The position numbers and the translations under genes are program-made. Below the pieces are notes generated by a model, which was not told the DNA's origin, made no database searches, and saw only the letters and a list, made by a program, of their open reading frames with translations. From Bacteroidia bacterium (GTDB taxonomy: Bacteria; Bacteroidota; Bacteroidia; Bacteroidales; VadinHA17), in the NCBI GenBank assembly GCA_026391595.1, contig JAPLDY010000152.1:1-56657 (forward strand): a DNA stretch of 56,657 bases, written 5' to 3'. This document shows, piece after piece, positions 19,782 through 31,413 of this stretch. Each line of letters begins with the position of its first letter. Positions within the stretch are counted from its first letter, which is position 1.

Positions 19782-20555
19782 TTAAACAAAATCATTAAGA
19801 TGTCTGAGAGCACTCTCCAGATCATCAGGTGTGTCAATGCTGATACTTTCACGGTCGGTTAACTCTGTCCTTATTTTAAGGCCGTTTTCAAGCCATCTGT
19901 TTTGTTCAAGCGATTCGGCAATTTCAAGGGGGCTTCTTTCCAGCAGGGTAATTTTTTTCAGGGCTTCAGTGGTATAAGCGTAAAGCCCCAGATGCTTGAA
20001 GAAAACGTGCTCTTTTGACCATAAAGCAGACTCAGTGTCCCTGTAATACGGAATGACAGCCCTGCTGAAATAAATTGCATTTCCCTCCCTATCGAGTACC
20101 ACCTTCACATGATTCGGATTAAAAATATCTTCACCCGAGCTGGTTTTCCTTATGAGTGTGGCGATCTCTACCTTTTTATCATTAAAGCATGATTTGAGGA
20201 GGTTTATCTGCTCGTGGTCAATAAAAGGCTCATCCCCCTGAATATTCAGCACAATGTCGATCTTCTGTCCTGTTTCATCCATTATTATGTCAACAGCCTC
20301 AGCACAACGGTCAGTCCCGCTTAAGTGTTCTGTCGATGTCAGTACAGCCTTGCCGCCGAAATCCCTGACTGCATTTATTATCCTTTCATCATCGGTCGCC
20401 ACATAAACCAGGTCAACTGCTTTTCCTGCCTGCTCATACACCCTCTGGATCATGGACTTGTTACCTATCCTCACAAGTGGTTTCCCGGGAAACCTTGAAG
20501 AGGCATAACGTGCAGGAATAATGGCTGCAAAGTGATTACCGGATTGTTTTCTCAT
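19782..20555 (-). CDS. kdsB: 3-deoxy-manno-octulosonate cytidylyltransferase
   Basis: IIPARYASSRFPGKPL; NIQGDEPFI; YAYTTEALKKI. Confidence 0.95.
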   Translation of the reverse strand: MRKQSGNHFAAIIPARYASSRFPGKPLVRIGNKSMIQRVYEQAGKAVDLVYVATDDERIINAVRDFGGKAVLTSTEHLSGTDRCAEAVDIIMDETGQKIDIVLNIQGDEPFIDHEQINLLKSCFNDKKVEIATLIRKTSSGEDIFNPNHVKVVLDREGNAIYFSRAVIPYYRDTESALWSKEHVFFKHLGLYAYTTEALKKITLLERSPLEIAESLEQNRWLENGLKIRTELTDRESISIDTPDDLESALRHLNDFV

Positions 20556-20629
20556 CTTGCGAATTTACGAAAATTGAATTTCCCAATGTTTTAAAAATAT
20601 CTTAAATTCGCACATTCTTTAAAAGGATA

Positions 20630-21871
20630 ATGAAAGATCTTCAAAATATTAAGCAACGGTTTGGAATTATAGGTAACGATGAAGGGCTGAACAGGGCAAT
20701 CGATATTGCCGTTCAGGTTGCACCCACCGATCTTTCTGTTCTTATAACCGGCGAGAGCGGAACAGGAAAGGAAGTCTTCCCCCAGGTCATTCACAACTAT
20801 AGCGCCCGTAAACATGGTCAGTATATTGCAGTAAACTGCGGCGCAATACCTGAAGGGACAATTGATTCGGAGCTTTTCGGACACGAAAAGGGCTCATTCA
20901 CCGGTGCTACAGATAGCCGCAAGGGGTATTTTGAGGTGGCCGACGGAGGGACAATCTTCCTTGATGAAGTTGTGGAACTGCCACTCTCCACACAGGTCAG
21001 GCTGCTCAGGGTGCTGGAAACAGGCGAGTTCATAAGAGTAGGTTCATCAAAGGTTCAGAAGACAAACGTGAGGGTCATTGCTGCCAGCAATGTAGATGTA
21101 ACAGCAGCAATAAACAACGGAAGATTCAGGGAGGATCTTTTCTACAGGCTCAACACGGTACCTATAAAAATGCCTGCTCTGAGAGAACGGGGCGATGATA
21201 TCTTTCTTCTTTTCAGGAAATTTGCTGTTGATTTTGCGGAAAAATACCGCATGCCGGCAATAAAGATAGACCATGATTCAAGAAATCTGCTTTTAAACTA
21301 TTCATGGCCAGGCAACGTCAGGCAGCTGAAGAACATCACCGAACAGATATCCATTATTGAAAGTGAACGTGAAATAACAGCCTCAACTCTGAAGGCGTAT
21401 CTGCCTGAATATGACGGTGTAAAGCTTCCGGCTGTAATAAAAAGGGAAGATGATAAAAACTACTCATCAGAGCGTGAGATTCTCTACAAGATCCTCTTCG
21501 ACATGAAGAGTGACATGAATGATCTGAAAAAGCTGGTCTATGATCTGATACAGAATGGGGGAACAGAAACTATTAAAGAGAGGGATTCCAGGGTTTTAAA
21601 GAACCTTTTCAGGGATTCTAAAATTGATATGGAGGAACCGAAGCAGGATGTCGGAACGCAGGTCGACTTCCCACTGCGGAAGGGAAGGGAGGATATCGTG
21701 GATACAGAGGAGATAATAGAAGAATCATTGTCGCTTGCTGACAATGAAGTGGAAATGATAAAGAAAGCTCTTGAAAAATACAGCGGGAAGAGAAAACTTG
21801 CAGCCCATGAACTCGGAATTTCCGAACGAACTTTATATAGAAAAATCAAGGAATATGGCATTGAAATGTAA
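20630..21871 (+). CDS. Sigma54-dependent transcriptional activator (AAA+ and Fis-type HTH, no receiver domain)
   Basis: GESGTGKEVFPQVIH Walker A, GSFTGA loop, GTIFLDEV Walker B, C-terminal RKLAAHELGISERTLYRKIKEYGI. Confidence 0.93.
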   Translation: MKDLQNIKQRFGIIGNDEGLNRAIDIAVQVAPTDLSVLITGESGTGKEVFPQVIHNYSARKHGQYIAVNCGAIPEGTIDSELFGHEKGSFTGATDSRKGYFEVADGGTIFLDEVVELPLSTQVRLLRVLETGEFIRVGSSKVQKTNVRVIAASNVDVTAAINNGRFREDLFYRLNTVPIKMPALRERGDDIFLLFRKFAVDFAEKYRMPAIKIDHDSRNLLLNYSWPGNVRQLKNITEQISIIESEREITASTLKAYLPEYDGVKLPAVIKREDDKNYSSEREILYKILFDMKSDMNDLKKLVYDLIQNGGTETIKERDSRVLKNLFRDSKIDMEEPKQDVGTQVDFPLRKGREDIVDTEEIIEESLSLADNEVEMIKKALEKYSGKRKLAAHELGISERTLYRKIKEYGIEM

Positions 21872-22397
21872 TGTAAAAACGTTATTTTCAGGAAGGAGCC
21901 TGCCATATCTGATTTTCATAGCAGGAGTGTTGCTTTTATACGGTTGCAAGATTAAATATTCCTTATCCGGAGCAAGCATCTCACCAGATGTAAAGACCTT
22001 AAGTGTCCAGTATTTCCAGAACAGGGCTAACCTTGTTCAGGCCAATCTGAGCCAGAGTCTCACGGATGCCCTTATCGACAAATGCAAGGCACAGACAAAT
22101 CTCAGCATGACGAGCAGTATCGGTGACGTAAATTTTGAGGGTGAGATAACTGACTATAACACAAGACCTCTGACTGTAGCAGCTGATGCCCTGGCGGCAA
22201 CCAACAGGTTTACAATTTCAGTCAGGGTTAAATTTACAAATGCTGTCCAGCCTGAATATAACTTTGAGCAGACCTTCTCGCGCTATGAGGACTACAGCAG
22301 CGAACTTGACCTGAGTGCGGTTGAAAAAGAGCTCTCCGACAAGATTATTGAACTGCTGATCGAGGATATTTTCAACAAGGCTTTCGTGAACTGGTAA
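21855..22397 (+). CDS. lptE: LPS assembly lipoprotein LptE family
   Basis: Lipobox LLYGCKIKYSLSGASI, VKTLSVQYFQNRANLVQANLSQSLTDAL; conserved position after the sigma54 activator; overlaps its 3' end. Confidence 0.8.
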   Translation: MALKCNVKTLFSGRSLPYLIFIAGVLLLYGCKIKYSLSGASISPDVKTLSVQYFQNRANLVQANLSQSLTDALIDKCKAQTNLSMTSSIGDVNFEGEITDYNTRPLTVAADALAATNRFTISVRVKFTNAVQPEYNFEQTFSRYEDYSSELDLSAVEKELSDKIIELLIEDIFNKAFVNW

Positions 22398-22402
22398 CTG
22401 TT

Positions 22403-23293
22403 ATGAACAGAAATGATTTTCTGAGGATGATTGAGAGCTCCGGACCAGCCGATCGCACCATGATCGGTGAGGTAAATGAGCTAATTAATATCTTCCCGTA
22501 TTTCCAGAGTGCATACCTTTTGATGCTTAAAGGGCTTCAGAATACTTCTGACGTAAAGTTTGAAAACCAGCTCCGGATCTCTGCCATGCATATTGCTGAC
22601 CGGGAAGTACTTTATTATTTGCTGAAGAAAGAGCCTGATGCTGAGGAAGTGAAGGAAGTTGTAACTGCCGGGACGACTGTTGTATCACCGGAGGATTCGG
22701 CAGAAAGCCAGCAGGTAGTGATCGAATCAGCAAAAAACAGCGAGGACTTTATCAATGAAATAGAAAAAGAGGCACTCCCGGCAGAAGATGATGAAGAACT
22801 GCTGGATCATTCTGTTCTCATCTCGGAAGAATCAGATGAAGAAGATGAAGATTCAACTATTTTTATTATCGATTCGGAATCTGGTTCAGAAGAAGAAAAA
22901 ATAATCTATATGGATCCGGGGTTTTCTGTCCCGGAACCTGAAAAGCTTCTTGAGCTTCTACCGGAAGAGAACACTACTTTATCATCAGAACCACTGACGG
23001 ATCCAGTAACTAAGAAACAGCTTCAATCGGAACTTATTGATAAATTCATAATAGCAAATCCCAGAATCGAACCCAGGAAAGAAAAATCTGAAGCTCAAAA
23101 TATAGATTTCTCGACTCCGTACATTGAAGAGAAAGGCGGATTTGTAACGGAAACACTTGCCAGAATATATATTAATCAGGGCTATTATTCGAGGGCTATA
23201 GATATTTATGAGAAACTAAGTTTGAAATTTCCGGAAAAAAGTAGTTACTTTGCGACGCAAATTGAAAAAGTGAAAGAATTATTAAAAAAGTAA
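22403..23293 (+). CDS. Hypothetical protein with C-terminal TPR-like segment
   Basis: ETLARIYINQGYYSRAIDIYEKLSLKFPEKSSYFATQIEKVKEL; acidic central region. Confidence 0.8.
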   Translation: MNRNDFLRMIESSGPADRTMIGEVNELINIFPYFQSAYLLMLKGLQNTSDVKFENQLRISAMHIADREVLYYLLKKEPDAEEVKEVVTAGTTVVSPEDSAESQQVVIESAKNSEDFINEIEKEALPAEDDEELLDHSVLISEESDEEDEDSTIFIIDSESGSEEEKIIYMDPGFSVPEPEKLLELLPEENTTLSSEPLTDPVTKKQLQSELIDKFIIANPRIEPRKEKSEAQNIDFSTPYIEEKGGFVTETLARIYINQGYYSRAIDIYEKLSLKFPEKSSYFATQIEKVKELLKK

Positions 23294-23297
23294 CCAG

Positions 23298-23657
23298 ATG
23301 GGAATATATATTTTTGTGTCGGTCTTGGTTCTAATAGCGTGTGTCTTCCAGATACTTATTGTTTTGGTTCAGAATTCAAAAGGAGGAGGACTTGCTGCAA
23401 ATTTTACATCAGCCGGCCAAACTATGGGAATCCGCAAAACTGCAGATTTTCTTGAAAAAGCAACCTGGACGCTTGCAGTAGCCATATTGATTTTATCCCT
23501 TGTTGCAACTGCTACCATACCTAAGAAAGACAGGCAGGCAGGCCCAAGAACGAGCCTCGATCAGGCGGTAAATCCACGTGACATACCTACGCTGCCGCAA
23601 GCAGTTCCTCCTGCATCAACTACTACTTCAACAGGGAACAATCAACCTAAAAAGTGA
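23298..23657 (+). CDS. secG: Preprotein translocase subunit SecG
   Basis: VLVLIACVFQILIVLVQNSKGGGLAANFTSAGQTMGIRKTADFLEKATW. Confidence 0.92.
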   Translation: MGIYIFVSVLVLIACVFQILIVLVQNSKGGGLAANFTSAGQTMGIRKTADFLEKATWTLAVAILILSLVATATIPKKDRQAGPRTSLDQAVNPRDIPTLPQAVPPASTTTSTGNNQPKK

Positions 23658-23681
23658 TATTGTTATAAGGATATATCTCTT

Positions 23682-23714
23682 AAGGTGTCAGTTTGTCACA
23701 TAAACTGACACCTT
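23682..23714 (+). terminator. Rho-independent terminator after secG
   Basis: AAGGTGTCAGTTT-N7-AAACTGACACCTT followed by TTTGTTT. Confidence 0.88.
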
Positions 23715-23803
23715 TTTGTTTAAAAATGTCATGTTTCACCCTTTGGCATAGAATATGTAAAAACAAGTCGATAATAGATTTTTAACTTTAAAACTAAAAT
23801 AAA

Positions 23804-24082
23804 ATGGCACAATTAAAAGGTAAAATTCTGGCAGGCAAGGTTCTGGTAAAACCTTATGAAGCTGAAGCTAAAACTGCCAGCGGAATAATCATTCCTGATT
23901 CCGCAAAGGAAAAACCCCGTCAGGGAAAAGTAGTACTTGTCGGTGCAGCAAAGAAAGATGAAGAAATGGAAGTCAAAAAAGGCGATGAAGTTCTTTACGG
24001 GAAATACTCAGGACAGGAACTTACAATTGATGGCGAGGATTATCTGCTTGTTTCTCAGTCAGATATACTTTTTATAGCGTAA
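23804..24082 (+). CDS. groES: Co-chaperonin GroES
   Basis: [36 protein letters not shown]. Confidence 0.97.
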   Translation: MAQLKGKILAGKVLVKPYEAEAKTASGIIIPDSAKEKPRQGKVVLVGAAKKDEEMEVKKGDEVLYGKYSGQELTIDGEDYLLVSQSDILFIA

Positions 24083-25744
<1,662 letters not shown>

Positions 25745-25767
25745 AATTATTTCAAAACAGATAATTT

Positions 25768-25797
25768 CGTAGGGGCGCTGCATGCAACGCCCCTACG
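25768..25797. terminator. Hairpin terminator after groEL (CGTAGGGGCG / CGCCCCTACG)
   Basis: 10-bp perfect stem followed by TATTTTT. Confidence 0.85.
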
Positions 25798-25841
25798 TAT
25801 TTTTATATATATTTGCACCTGATTTTCATTCCGGATTCCCG

Positions 25842-27629
25842 ATGAACAACATCCGTAATTTCTGCATTATAGCACATATCGACCACGGTAAAAGCACCCT
25901 GGCCGACAGGCTGCTTGAGAAGACAAAGACGATTACGGAAAGAGAATACCAGGACCAGGTTCTTGATGATATGGACCTTGAACGCGAACGCGGAATAACA
26001 ATCAAGAGTCATGCGATTCAGATGGAGTACATCCATGAAGGAAAGAAATATTTTCTTAACCTTATCGATACACCGGGACATGTAGACTTCTCGTATGAAG
26101 TGTCGCGTTCCATCGCTGCATGCGAGGGAGCCCTGCTGGTAATAGATGCCACCCAGGGAATTCAGGCCCAGACCATTGCCAACCTGTACAAAGCACTCGA
26201 TCACGACCTGATAATAATACCTATTCTTAACAAGATGGATATGGCCAATGCCATGCCTGAAGAAGTTAAGGACCAGATTGTCGATCTGGTTGAATGCAAA
26301 CGTGAGGACATAATAGAGACAAGTGCAAGAACTGGCATGGGCATCGATGCAATCCTTTCAGCGATCGTCAACTATATTCCCCCTCCGAAAGGAGATCCTG
26401 ATGCTCCTTTGCAGGCACTTATTTTCGATTCGATTTTTAATTCTTTCAGAGGGATAATTGCATATTTCAGAATTTTCAATGGTACAATCCGTAAAGGCGA
26501 CAGGGTAAAATTTGTCAGCACGGATCACGAATATAATGCTGAAGAGATAGGTGTACTCAAACTAAGACAGGAACCCAGGGATATCCTTGGTGCCGGTGAC
26601 GTCGGATATATAATTTCCGGAGTCAAAAACTCGGTAGAAGTAAAAGTTGGTGACACTATCACTAATGTCAAGGATCCCTGTGACAGGGCAATAGAAGGCT
26701 TTGCAGATGTAAAACCGATGGTTTTTGCGGGAATGTATCCTGTTGATGCTGATGAATATGAGGATCTCAGAAGTTCCATCGAAAAGCTTCAGCTTAACGA
26801 TGCATCATTATCGTTCATACCTGAATCTTCAGCAGCACTCGGTTTTGGATTCAGGTGCGGATTCCTTGGGTTGCTTCATATGGAGATTATCCAGGAAAGA
26901 CTCGACAGGGAATTCGACATGGACGTAATAACAACGGTTCCAAACGTATCATTTAAGGTTTTCACCACAAAAGGAGAAGAGATCGATGTACATAATCCCT
27001 CAGGCCTTCCTCCTATTACCCATATCGACCGGATTGAAGAACCATACATCATAGCTCAGGTGATTACGCTGTCGGAATATGTGGGACCCATAATGAAACT
27101 TTGCATTGACAGGAGAGGGGTGCTGAAAAATCAGATCTATCTTACAAGGGACAGGGTGGAACTTACATTTGAGATGCCGCTCTCGGAAATAATATTTGAT
27201 TTTTACGACAAGCTTAAAAGTATCTCGAAAGGATATGCATCATTTGATTATTATTATACTGCTTATCAGAATGCTGACCTGGTAAGGCTTGATATTCTTC
27301 TTAACGGAGAGATGGTTGATGCACTGTCGACATTAATCTACAGGGGGCATGCATATGAATTCGGTCGCAAGATGTGTGTCAAGCTGAAGGAACTTATTCC
27401 ACGTCAGCAGTTCGATATTGCCATTCAGGCTGCTATAGGTGCAAAAATTATTGCCAGGGAAACAGTCAAGGCTGTCAGGAAAGATGTGACAGCAAAATGC
27501 TATGGAGGAGATATTACCAGGAAAAGAAAACTGCTTGAAAAGCAAAAAAAAGGAAAGAAAAGAATGCGTCAGATAGGTAATGTTGAGGTTCCTCAACAGG
27601 CATTTCTTGCAGTACTGAAACTTGACTGA
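25842..27629 (+). CDS. lepA: Elongation factor 4
   Basis: [26 protein letters not shown]-terminal [25 protein letters not shown]. Confidence 0.97.
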   Translation: MNNIRNFCIIAHIDHGKSTLADRLLEKTKTITEREYQDQVLDDMDLERERGITIKSHAIQMEYIHEGKKYFLNLIDTPGHVDFSYEVSRSIAACEGALLVIDATQGIQAQTIANLYKALDHDLIIIPILNKMDMANAMPEEVKDQIVDLVECKREDIIETSARTGMGIDAILSAIVNYIPPPKGDPDAPLQALIFDSIFNSFRGIIAYFRIFNGTIRKGDRVKFVSTDHEYNAEEIGVLKLRQEPRDILGAGDVGYIISGVKNSVEVKVGDTITNVKDPCDRAIEGFADVKPMVFAGMYPVDADEYEDLRSSIEKLQLNDASLSFIPESSAALGFGFRCGFLGLLHMEIIQERLDREFDMDVITTVPNVSFKVFTTKGEEIDVHNPSGLPPITHIDRIEEPYIIAQVITLSEYVGPIMKLCIDRRGVLKNQIYLTRDRVELTFEMPLSEIIFDFYDKLKSISKGYASFDYYYTAYQNADLVRLDILLNGEMVDALSTLIYRGHAYEFGRKMCVKLKELIPRQQFDIAIQAAIGAKIIARETVKAVRKDVTAKCYGGDITRKRKLLEKQKKGKKRMRQIGNVEVPQQAFLAVLKLD

Positions 27630-27663
27630 AACAAAAGAAAGCCCTTAAATTTTATATTCGACA

Positions 27664-27694
27664 TTTGTACAAATATAAAAAAACACTATTTTAG
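27664..27694 (+). promoter_or_regulatory. Bacteroidetes-type promoter candidate TTTG-N19-TATTTTAG
   Basis: Near match to the Bacteroidetes -33/-7 consensus (TTTG, TAnnTTTG). Confidence 0.5.
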
Positions 27695-27755
27695 CCGAAC
27701 GATATAAGGGGGTACTAAGAAATTTTAATCCTAATATTTAACCTAAGCAAAAATG

Positions 27756-27785
27756 CCCCGGCCTGTAAAGCCGGGGTAATTTTTT
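27756..27785. terminator. Hairpin CCCCGGC-N7-GCCGGGG followed by TAATTTTTT
   Basis: 7-bp perfect GC stem between lepA and rprY-like gene. Confidence 0.85.
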
Positions 27786-28470
27786 AGCATAACAGCTTAT
27801 ATCCTCTTCCATGCACATTCAGGATCTTTACTGAAGCATCCTTCTTAAGGTACTTCCTCAGTCTTGTTATATAGACATCCATGCTTCGTGCATTGAAATA
27901 ATTGTCATCGATCCAGATCGATTTCAATGCAAAATTGCGTTCAAGGATCTCATTCCTGTGACGGCACAGCAGTTCAAGAAGCTCAGATTCCTTTGTCGTG
28001 AGCTTCACCGGCTGATTATCGAAAGAAAGCACCTGCTTTAGAGGATCAAATGTGTAATTCCCAATTGTGTACATCGATTCTTTCCTGGGAACCGCCGATC
28101 CGGCACTCCTTTTAAGTATTGCCTGGATCCGGTAAAGAAGCTCCTCCATTGAGAATGGTTTTGTAATATAATCATCGGCACCTGTCCGGAACCCTTCAAG
28201 AATATCTTCCTTCTGGCTCTTAGCAGTAAGAAATATTATTGGTATTGAAGGATTGATTTTTCTTATTTCCCTGGCCAGTGTCAGCCCGTCAATCTCAGGC
28301 ATCATAATGTCAAGAATACAGAGTTCAAACTGATGTCGGGGGAATTCTTCCAGTGCCTGCAATCCATTAACCAGTAATGTAGTATCATAATTTTTGACAG
28401 ATAAGTAGTCTTTAAGCAGCATACCAAGGTTGCTGTCATCTTCGGCGAGCAAAACTTTTGTGATTTTCAT
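27784..28470 (-). CDS. rprY: OmpR-family response regulator (RprY-like)
   Basis: Receiver domain LLAEDDSNLGMLLKDYL, LCILDIMMPEIDGL; winged-helix C-terminus; pairs with the adjacent kinase. Confidence 0.88.
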   Translation of the reverse strand: MKITKVLLAEDDSNLGMLLKDYLSVKNYDTTLLVNGLQALEEFPRHQFELCILDIMMPEIDGLTLAREIRKINPSIPIIFLTAKSQKEDILEGFRTGADDYITKPFSMEELLYRIQAILKRSAGSAVPRKESMYTIGNYTFDPLKQVLSFDNQPVKLTTKESELLELLCRHRNEILERNFALKSIWIDDNYFNARSMDVYITRLRKYLKKDASVKILNVHGRGYKLLC

Positions 28471-30026
28471 TTTCGTCCGGTTTTAGGAATTGTAATTGTG
28501 AATCGGGTACCTTTATTGATCTGGCTGTCAGCACTGATAGTTCCGCTATGGTCCTCGATCACCTTTTTGACATAGCTTAGTCCAAGACCAAAACCTTTAA
28601 CATCATGGAGGTTCCCGGAATGGACACGATAGAACTTGTCATAGATCCTCTTGAGCTCTTTTTTGCTTATCCCGATACCTTTATCCTCAATGGTAATAAT
28701 TATTGCTTTTTTCGAGTTCCTGGTCGCTATATTTATTTCGGGATTACCCTTTGAGTACTTAATTGAATTATCTATCAGGTTGGAGATTGCATTCAGAAAA
28801 TGAGCTTCGTCAATCATGACATGAGCTTCACCTGCCTGAAAGTCCTTTACGATAACACCCTGACAGCTTCTAATCTGGAGTGCAAAATTCTCAATTGCGC
28901 CTGAAAGGATGTTATGAATATCCATATCGGCAAGATTGAACTTCATTTTTGTTTTTTCAAAAATAGCCATCTGGAGCACTTTCTCTACCTGGAATTTAAG
29001 CCTCATACTTTCGTCGGAAATGACTTTAGCCAGGTTATCGATATTTTTATTTTCGTCAGATATGGTTTTGTCGGCCATCATTTGAGAAGCCAGGGAGATC
29101 GTAGAAATGGGCGTTTTAAGCTCATGGGTCATGTTGTTTATAAAGTCGTTCCTTATCTCCGATATCTTCTTCTGGCGGAATATAACAATGAAAGTGCTTG
29201 TTGCAAGAATAAGCAGCAAAAGGGTGAAAAGAAGGGACAGGAAACCCAGGGATCCGATCTTTTCAAACTTATATTGCTGTTCCTGAAGGCAGTACATTAC
29301 CAGCTGGTTCTGACCCGGAAGAGGATCATTTGGGAACAGCTGTATTATGAATTTGCTTGCCCCGGGTTTGTCAGTAAAGCCTGGTGTTTTGTAAATTGCA
29401 CCGGTACGGCCGGAACGGATTGAAAATTCAAAATCAAGGAAGATCCCTACATTATTAAGGGCGCTCCTTATCGATTTCTTTAGAACATCAGGATCAATCC
29501 TTTCTTTGATATCGGGGGTTTCAGACAGTATCTTATCCATTATCTTTTCAAGGAAGACAATTTTATTGGTGACCCTGCCCTTAAGTTCAGCACTGATAGA
29601 CTCTGCTGAAGTTTCTGTCAATTCATCAGGGTGAGAATATGCGGTGATATCTTCGGATGATATGACGATCCTTTGTCCCGAGCTGGTAATGGTTATCGGT
29701 TCATCCTTGCTGTTCAGTCCATATATCTCGAGGAGCTCTGAATTGGGTTGATATCCTCTTAGTTTTCGTGCGAGAGGTGAGTTTGCCGGGACAATTGCTG
29801 TTACTGAATCTGTTGAGTAAACATCAATTTGTTCCATTATATTCTTAATCAGCTCCTGTTCCTCAAGATCGAGAACCACTGCCTCCAATGCTTTATTCGC
29901 ATCTGTCCGGAACTGCTGGTCGGTCATCTCGATGGCATTCCTAATCCAATACAGCTGTATAAATACTATCCCTGTAATGGCAAGGAAAAAGAAAATGGCC
30001 AGCAATACAATGATTTTTCGCTTCAT
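28467..30026 (-). CDS. rprX: Sensor histidine kinase (RprX-like)
   Basis: H-box FINNMTHELKTPISTISLASQMM, N-box, GFGLGLSYVK G-box; two TMs; overlaps response regulator. Confidence 0.88.
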   Translation of the reverse strand: MKRKIIVLLAIFFFLAITGIVFIQLYWIRNAIEMTDQQFRTDANKALEAVVLDLEEQELIKNIMEQIDVYSTDSVTAIVPANSPLARKLRGYQPNSELLEIYGLNSKDEPITITSSGQRIVISSEDITAYSHPDELTETSAESISAELKGRVTNKIVFLEKIMDKILSETPDIKERIDPDVLKKSIRSALNNVGIFLDFEFSIRSGRTGAIYKTPGFTDKPGASKFIIQLFPNDPLPGQNQLVMYCLQEQQYKFEKIGSLGFLSLLFTLLLLILATSTFIVIFRQKKISEIRNDFINNMTHELKTPISTISLASQMMADKTISDENKNIDNLAKVISDESMRLKFQVEKVLQMAIFEKTKMKFNLADMDIHNILSGAIENFALQIRSCQGVIVKDFQAGEAHVMIDEAHFLNAISNLIDNSIKYSKGNPEINIATRNSKKAIIITIEDKGIGISKKELKRIYDKFYRVHSGNLHDVKGFGLGLSYVKKVIEDHSGTISADSQINKGTRFTITIPKTGRK

Positions 30027-30237
30027 ACCTGTACAAAAGTACTACTATAAATAATGCAACTTTTACCCCTTTAACTTTCTTTAACAAGGGAAGAATGTTC
30101 AAGCCTTGTTATATTGTACTGAAAGATAGCCGGACAATAAAAATTTTTAACATATTATTAAAAAAATGTTAATTTTCAACAGTTTAGCAAAAAACATTTT
30201 TTTATTAGGTATGCTGTATTTATCTTTGTAAAGGATT

Positions 30238-30252
30238 TGGCACGATATTTGA
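30238..30252 (+). promoter_or_regulatory. Sigma54-type -24/-12 promoter candidate TGGCACGATATTTGA
   Basis: GG-N10-GA spacing matching TGGCAC-N5-TTGC with one -12 deviation. Confidence 0.5.
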
Positions 30253-30311
30253 AAAAGAAAATATAGAGGTTTTTTTCATAGGTTAGGTTAGTTTTAGGGT
30301 TATTAAAAAAT

Positions 30312-30339
30312 GAGCCGTCCCGAGTTCTCGGGACGGCTC
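30312..30339 (+). terminator. Strong hairpin GAGCCGTCCCGAG-TT-CTCGGGACGGCTC followed by TTCTTATTT
   Basis: 13-bp perfect stem. Confidence 0.9.
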
Positions 30340-30379
30340 TTCTTATTTATATAGATCAGGTTTGAATCAGGTTGCCTGG

Positions 30380-30922
30380 TTATATTTGATTTGCATCTGC
30401 ATGGGTATGTGATTCATGATGAGCTTTGTGATGAGCCAGGGAGATAACTTTAAGAACGTCAATGTTCTTTTCCCTTGCTGTATGAAACATATGCTTCCTT
30501 ATAATGGTGGATTTTTTTCGCTGAAGATATGATACATCAATAATAAATGAAGTCCCATCCTTGAACATCACCTTTACCTTTCTCTCTTTATGAGGCATCA
30601 CAAGCTTTTTAATTTCTATCCAGAGAAATGTATATTTTTTTGGCCGGAATAAACCATATCTGAATTCTATCTTATCATTATCGATAAGAAAAAAGAGGTC
30701 TTTCCTTTTAATTGTAGATAAGAGTGCAACGGCTCCTATAATTAGCCCAATACCGAACGGCGCAAGGGAAAGGGCAGGTTTGATGGAATGTTTCCCGAAG
30801 ACCGGGCCGGCCATAGCGACATACATTCCGCCAACAAAAAACAGGAAGGTAACGATCCAGATCAATATTTTCCTGCCTTTTGTGAATTCCTCCTCCTCCA
30901 GATTGAAAAAAAGCTTTTCCAT
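30380..30922 (-). CDS. Hypothetical membrane protein (two N-terminal TMs)
   Basis: IWIVTFLFFVGGMYVAMAG and ALSLAPFGIGLIIGAVALLSTI; full ORF. Confidence 0.7.
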   Translation of the reverse strand: MEKLFFNLEEEEFTKGRKILIWIVTFLFFVGGMYVAMAGPVFGKHSIKPALSLAPFGIGLIIGAVALLSTIKRKDLFFLIDNDKIEFRYGLFRPKKYTFLWIEIKKLVMPHKERKVKVMFKDGTSFIIDVSYLQRKKSTIIRKHMFHTAREKNIDVLKVISLAHHKAHHESHTHADANQI

Positions 30923-30925
30923 ATA

Positions 30926-31384
30926 CTATTGAGTTATATAGTGCAAATTCTTGTCCTTCAGAATATTCGTGTCGATATTGAATACTGCTGTCACGGATTC
31001 GGTTCCCCTGAGCATTGAAATGATCCTTTCAGTGAAAACTTCATTATCAGGATTATGGATCTGAAATAAATAATCTATATTCTTCAGTTTCCTGATAAGA
31101 TAATTCTTTTCACTACGGTTGGAAATAAGGTCAAATGCCTGTCCCTGAGATGATGATATATCAGAAAATCTGCTAAAGACGATTTCCGTACCTGCATCAT
31201 CAGTTATTGTGAGAGGGCTGATATTTTTAAGAGAAATTTTCAGTTTCCTGTTAAGCGTGAGAGAGAGTTTATAGTCGGGTTCCGCAGAAACAATTCCCAC
31301 CAGTACGGATTCGTTATTCTGATTTATTATAAGCTGTACACGTTTGATTTTCGGACTGCTCCTCATCATTTTACGCGGCATCAA
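30926..31384 (-). CDS. Hypothetical protein, probably IPExxxVDY family
   Basis: Small protein directly downstream of rnc, the usual Bacteroidota position of this family; KNIDYLFQIHN C-terminal half. Confidence 0.6.
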   Translation of the reverse strand: MMPRKMMRSSPKIKRVQLIINQNNESVLVGIVSAEPDYKLSLTLNRKLKISLKNISPLTITDDAGTEIVFSRFSDISSSQGQAFDLISNRSEKNYLIRKLKNIDYLFQIHNPDNEVFTERIISMLRGTESVTAVFNIDTNILKDKNLHYITQ

Positions 31385-31413
31385 TCTATAAAGGTAGAAA
31401 AAATTGGAAGATA

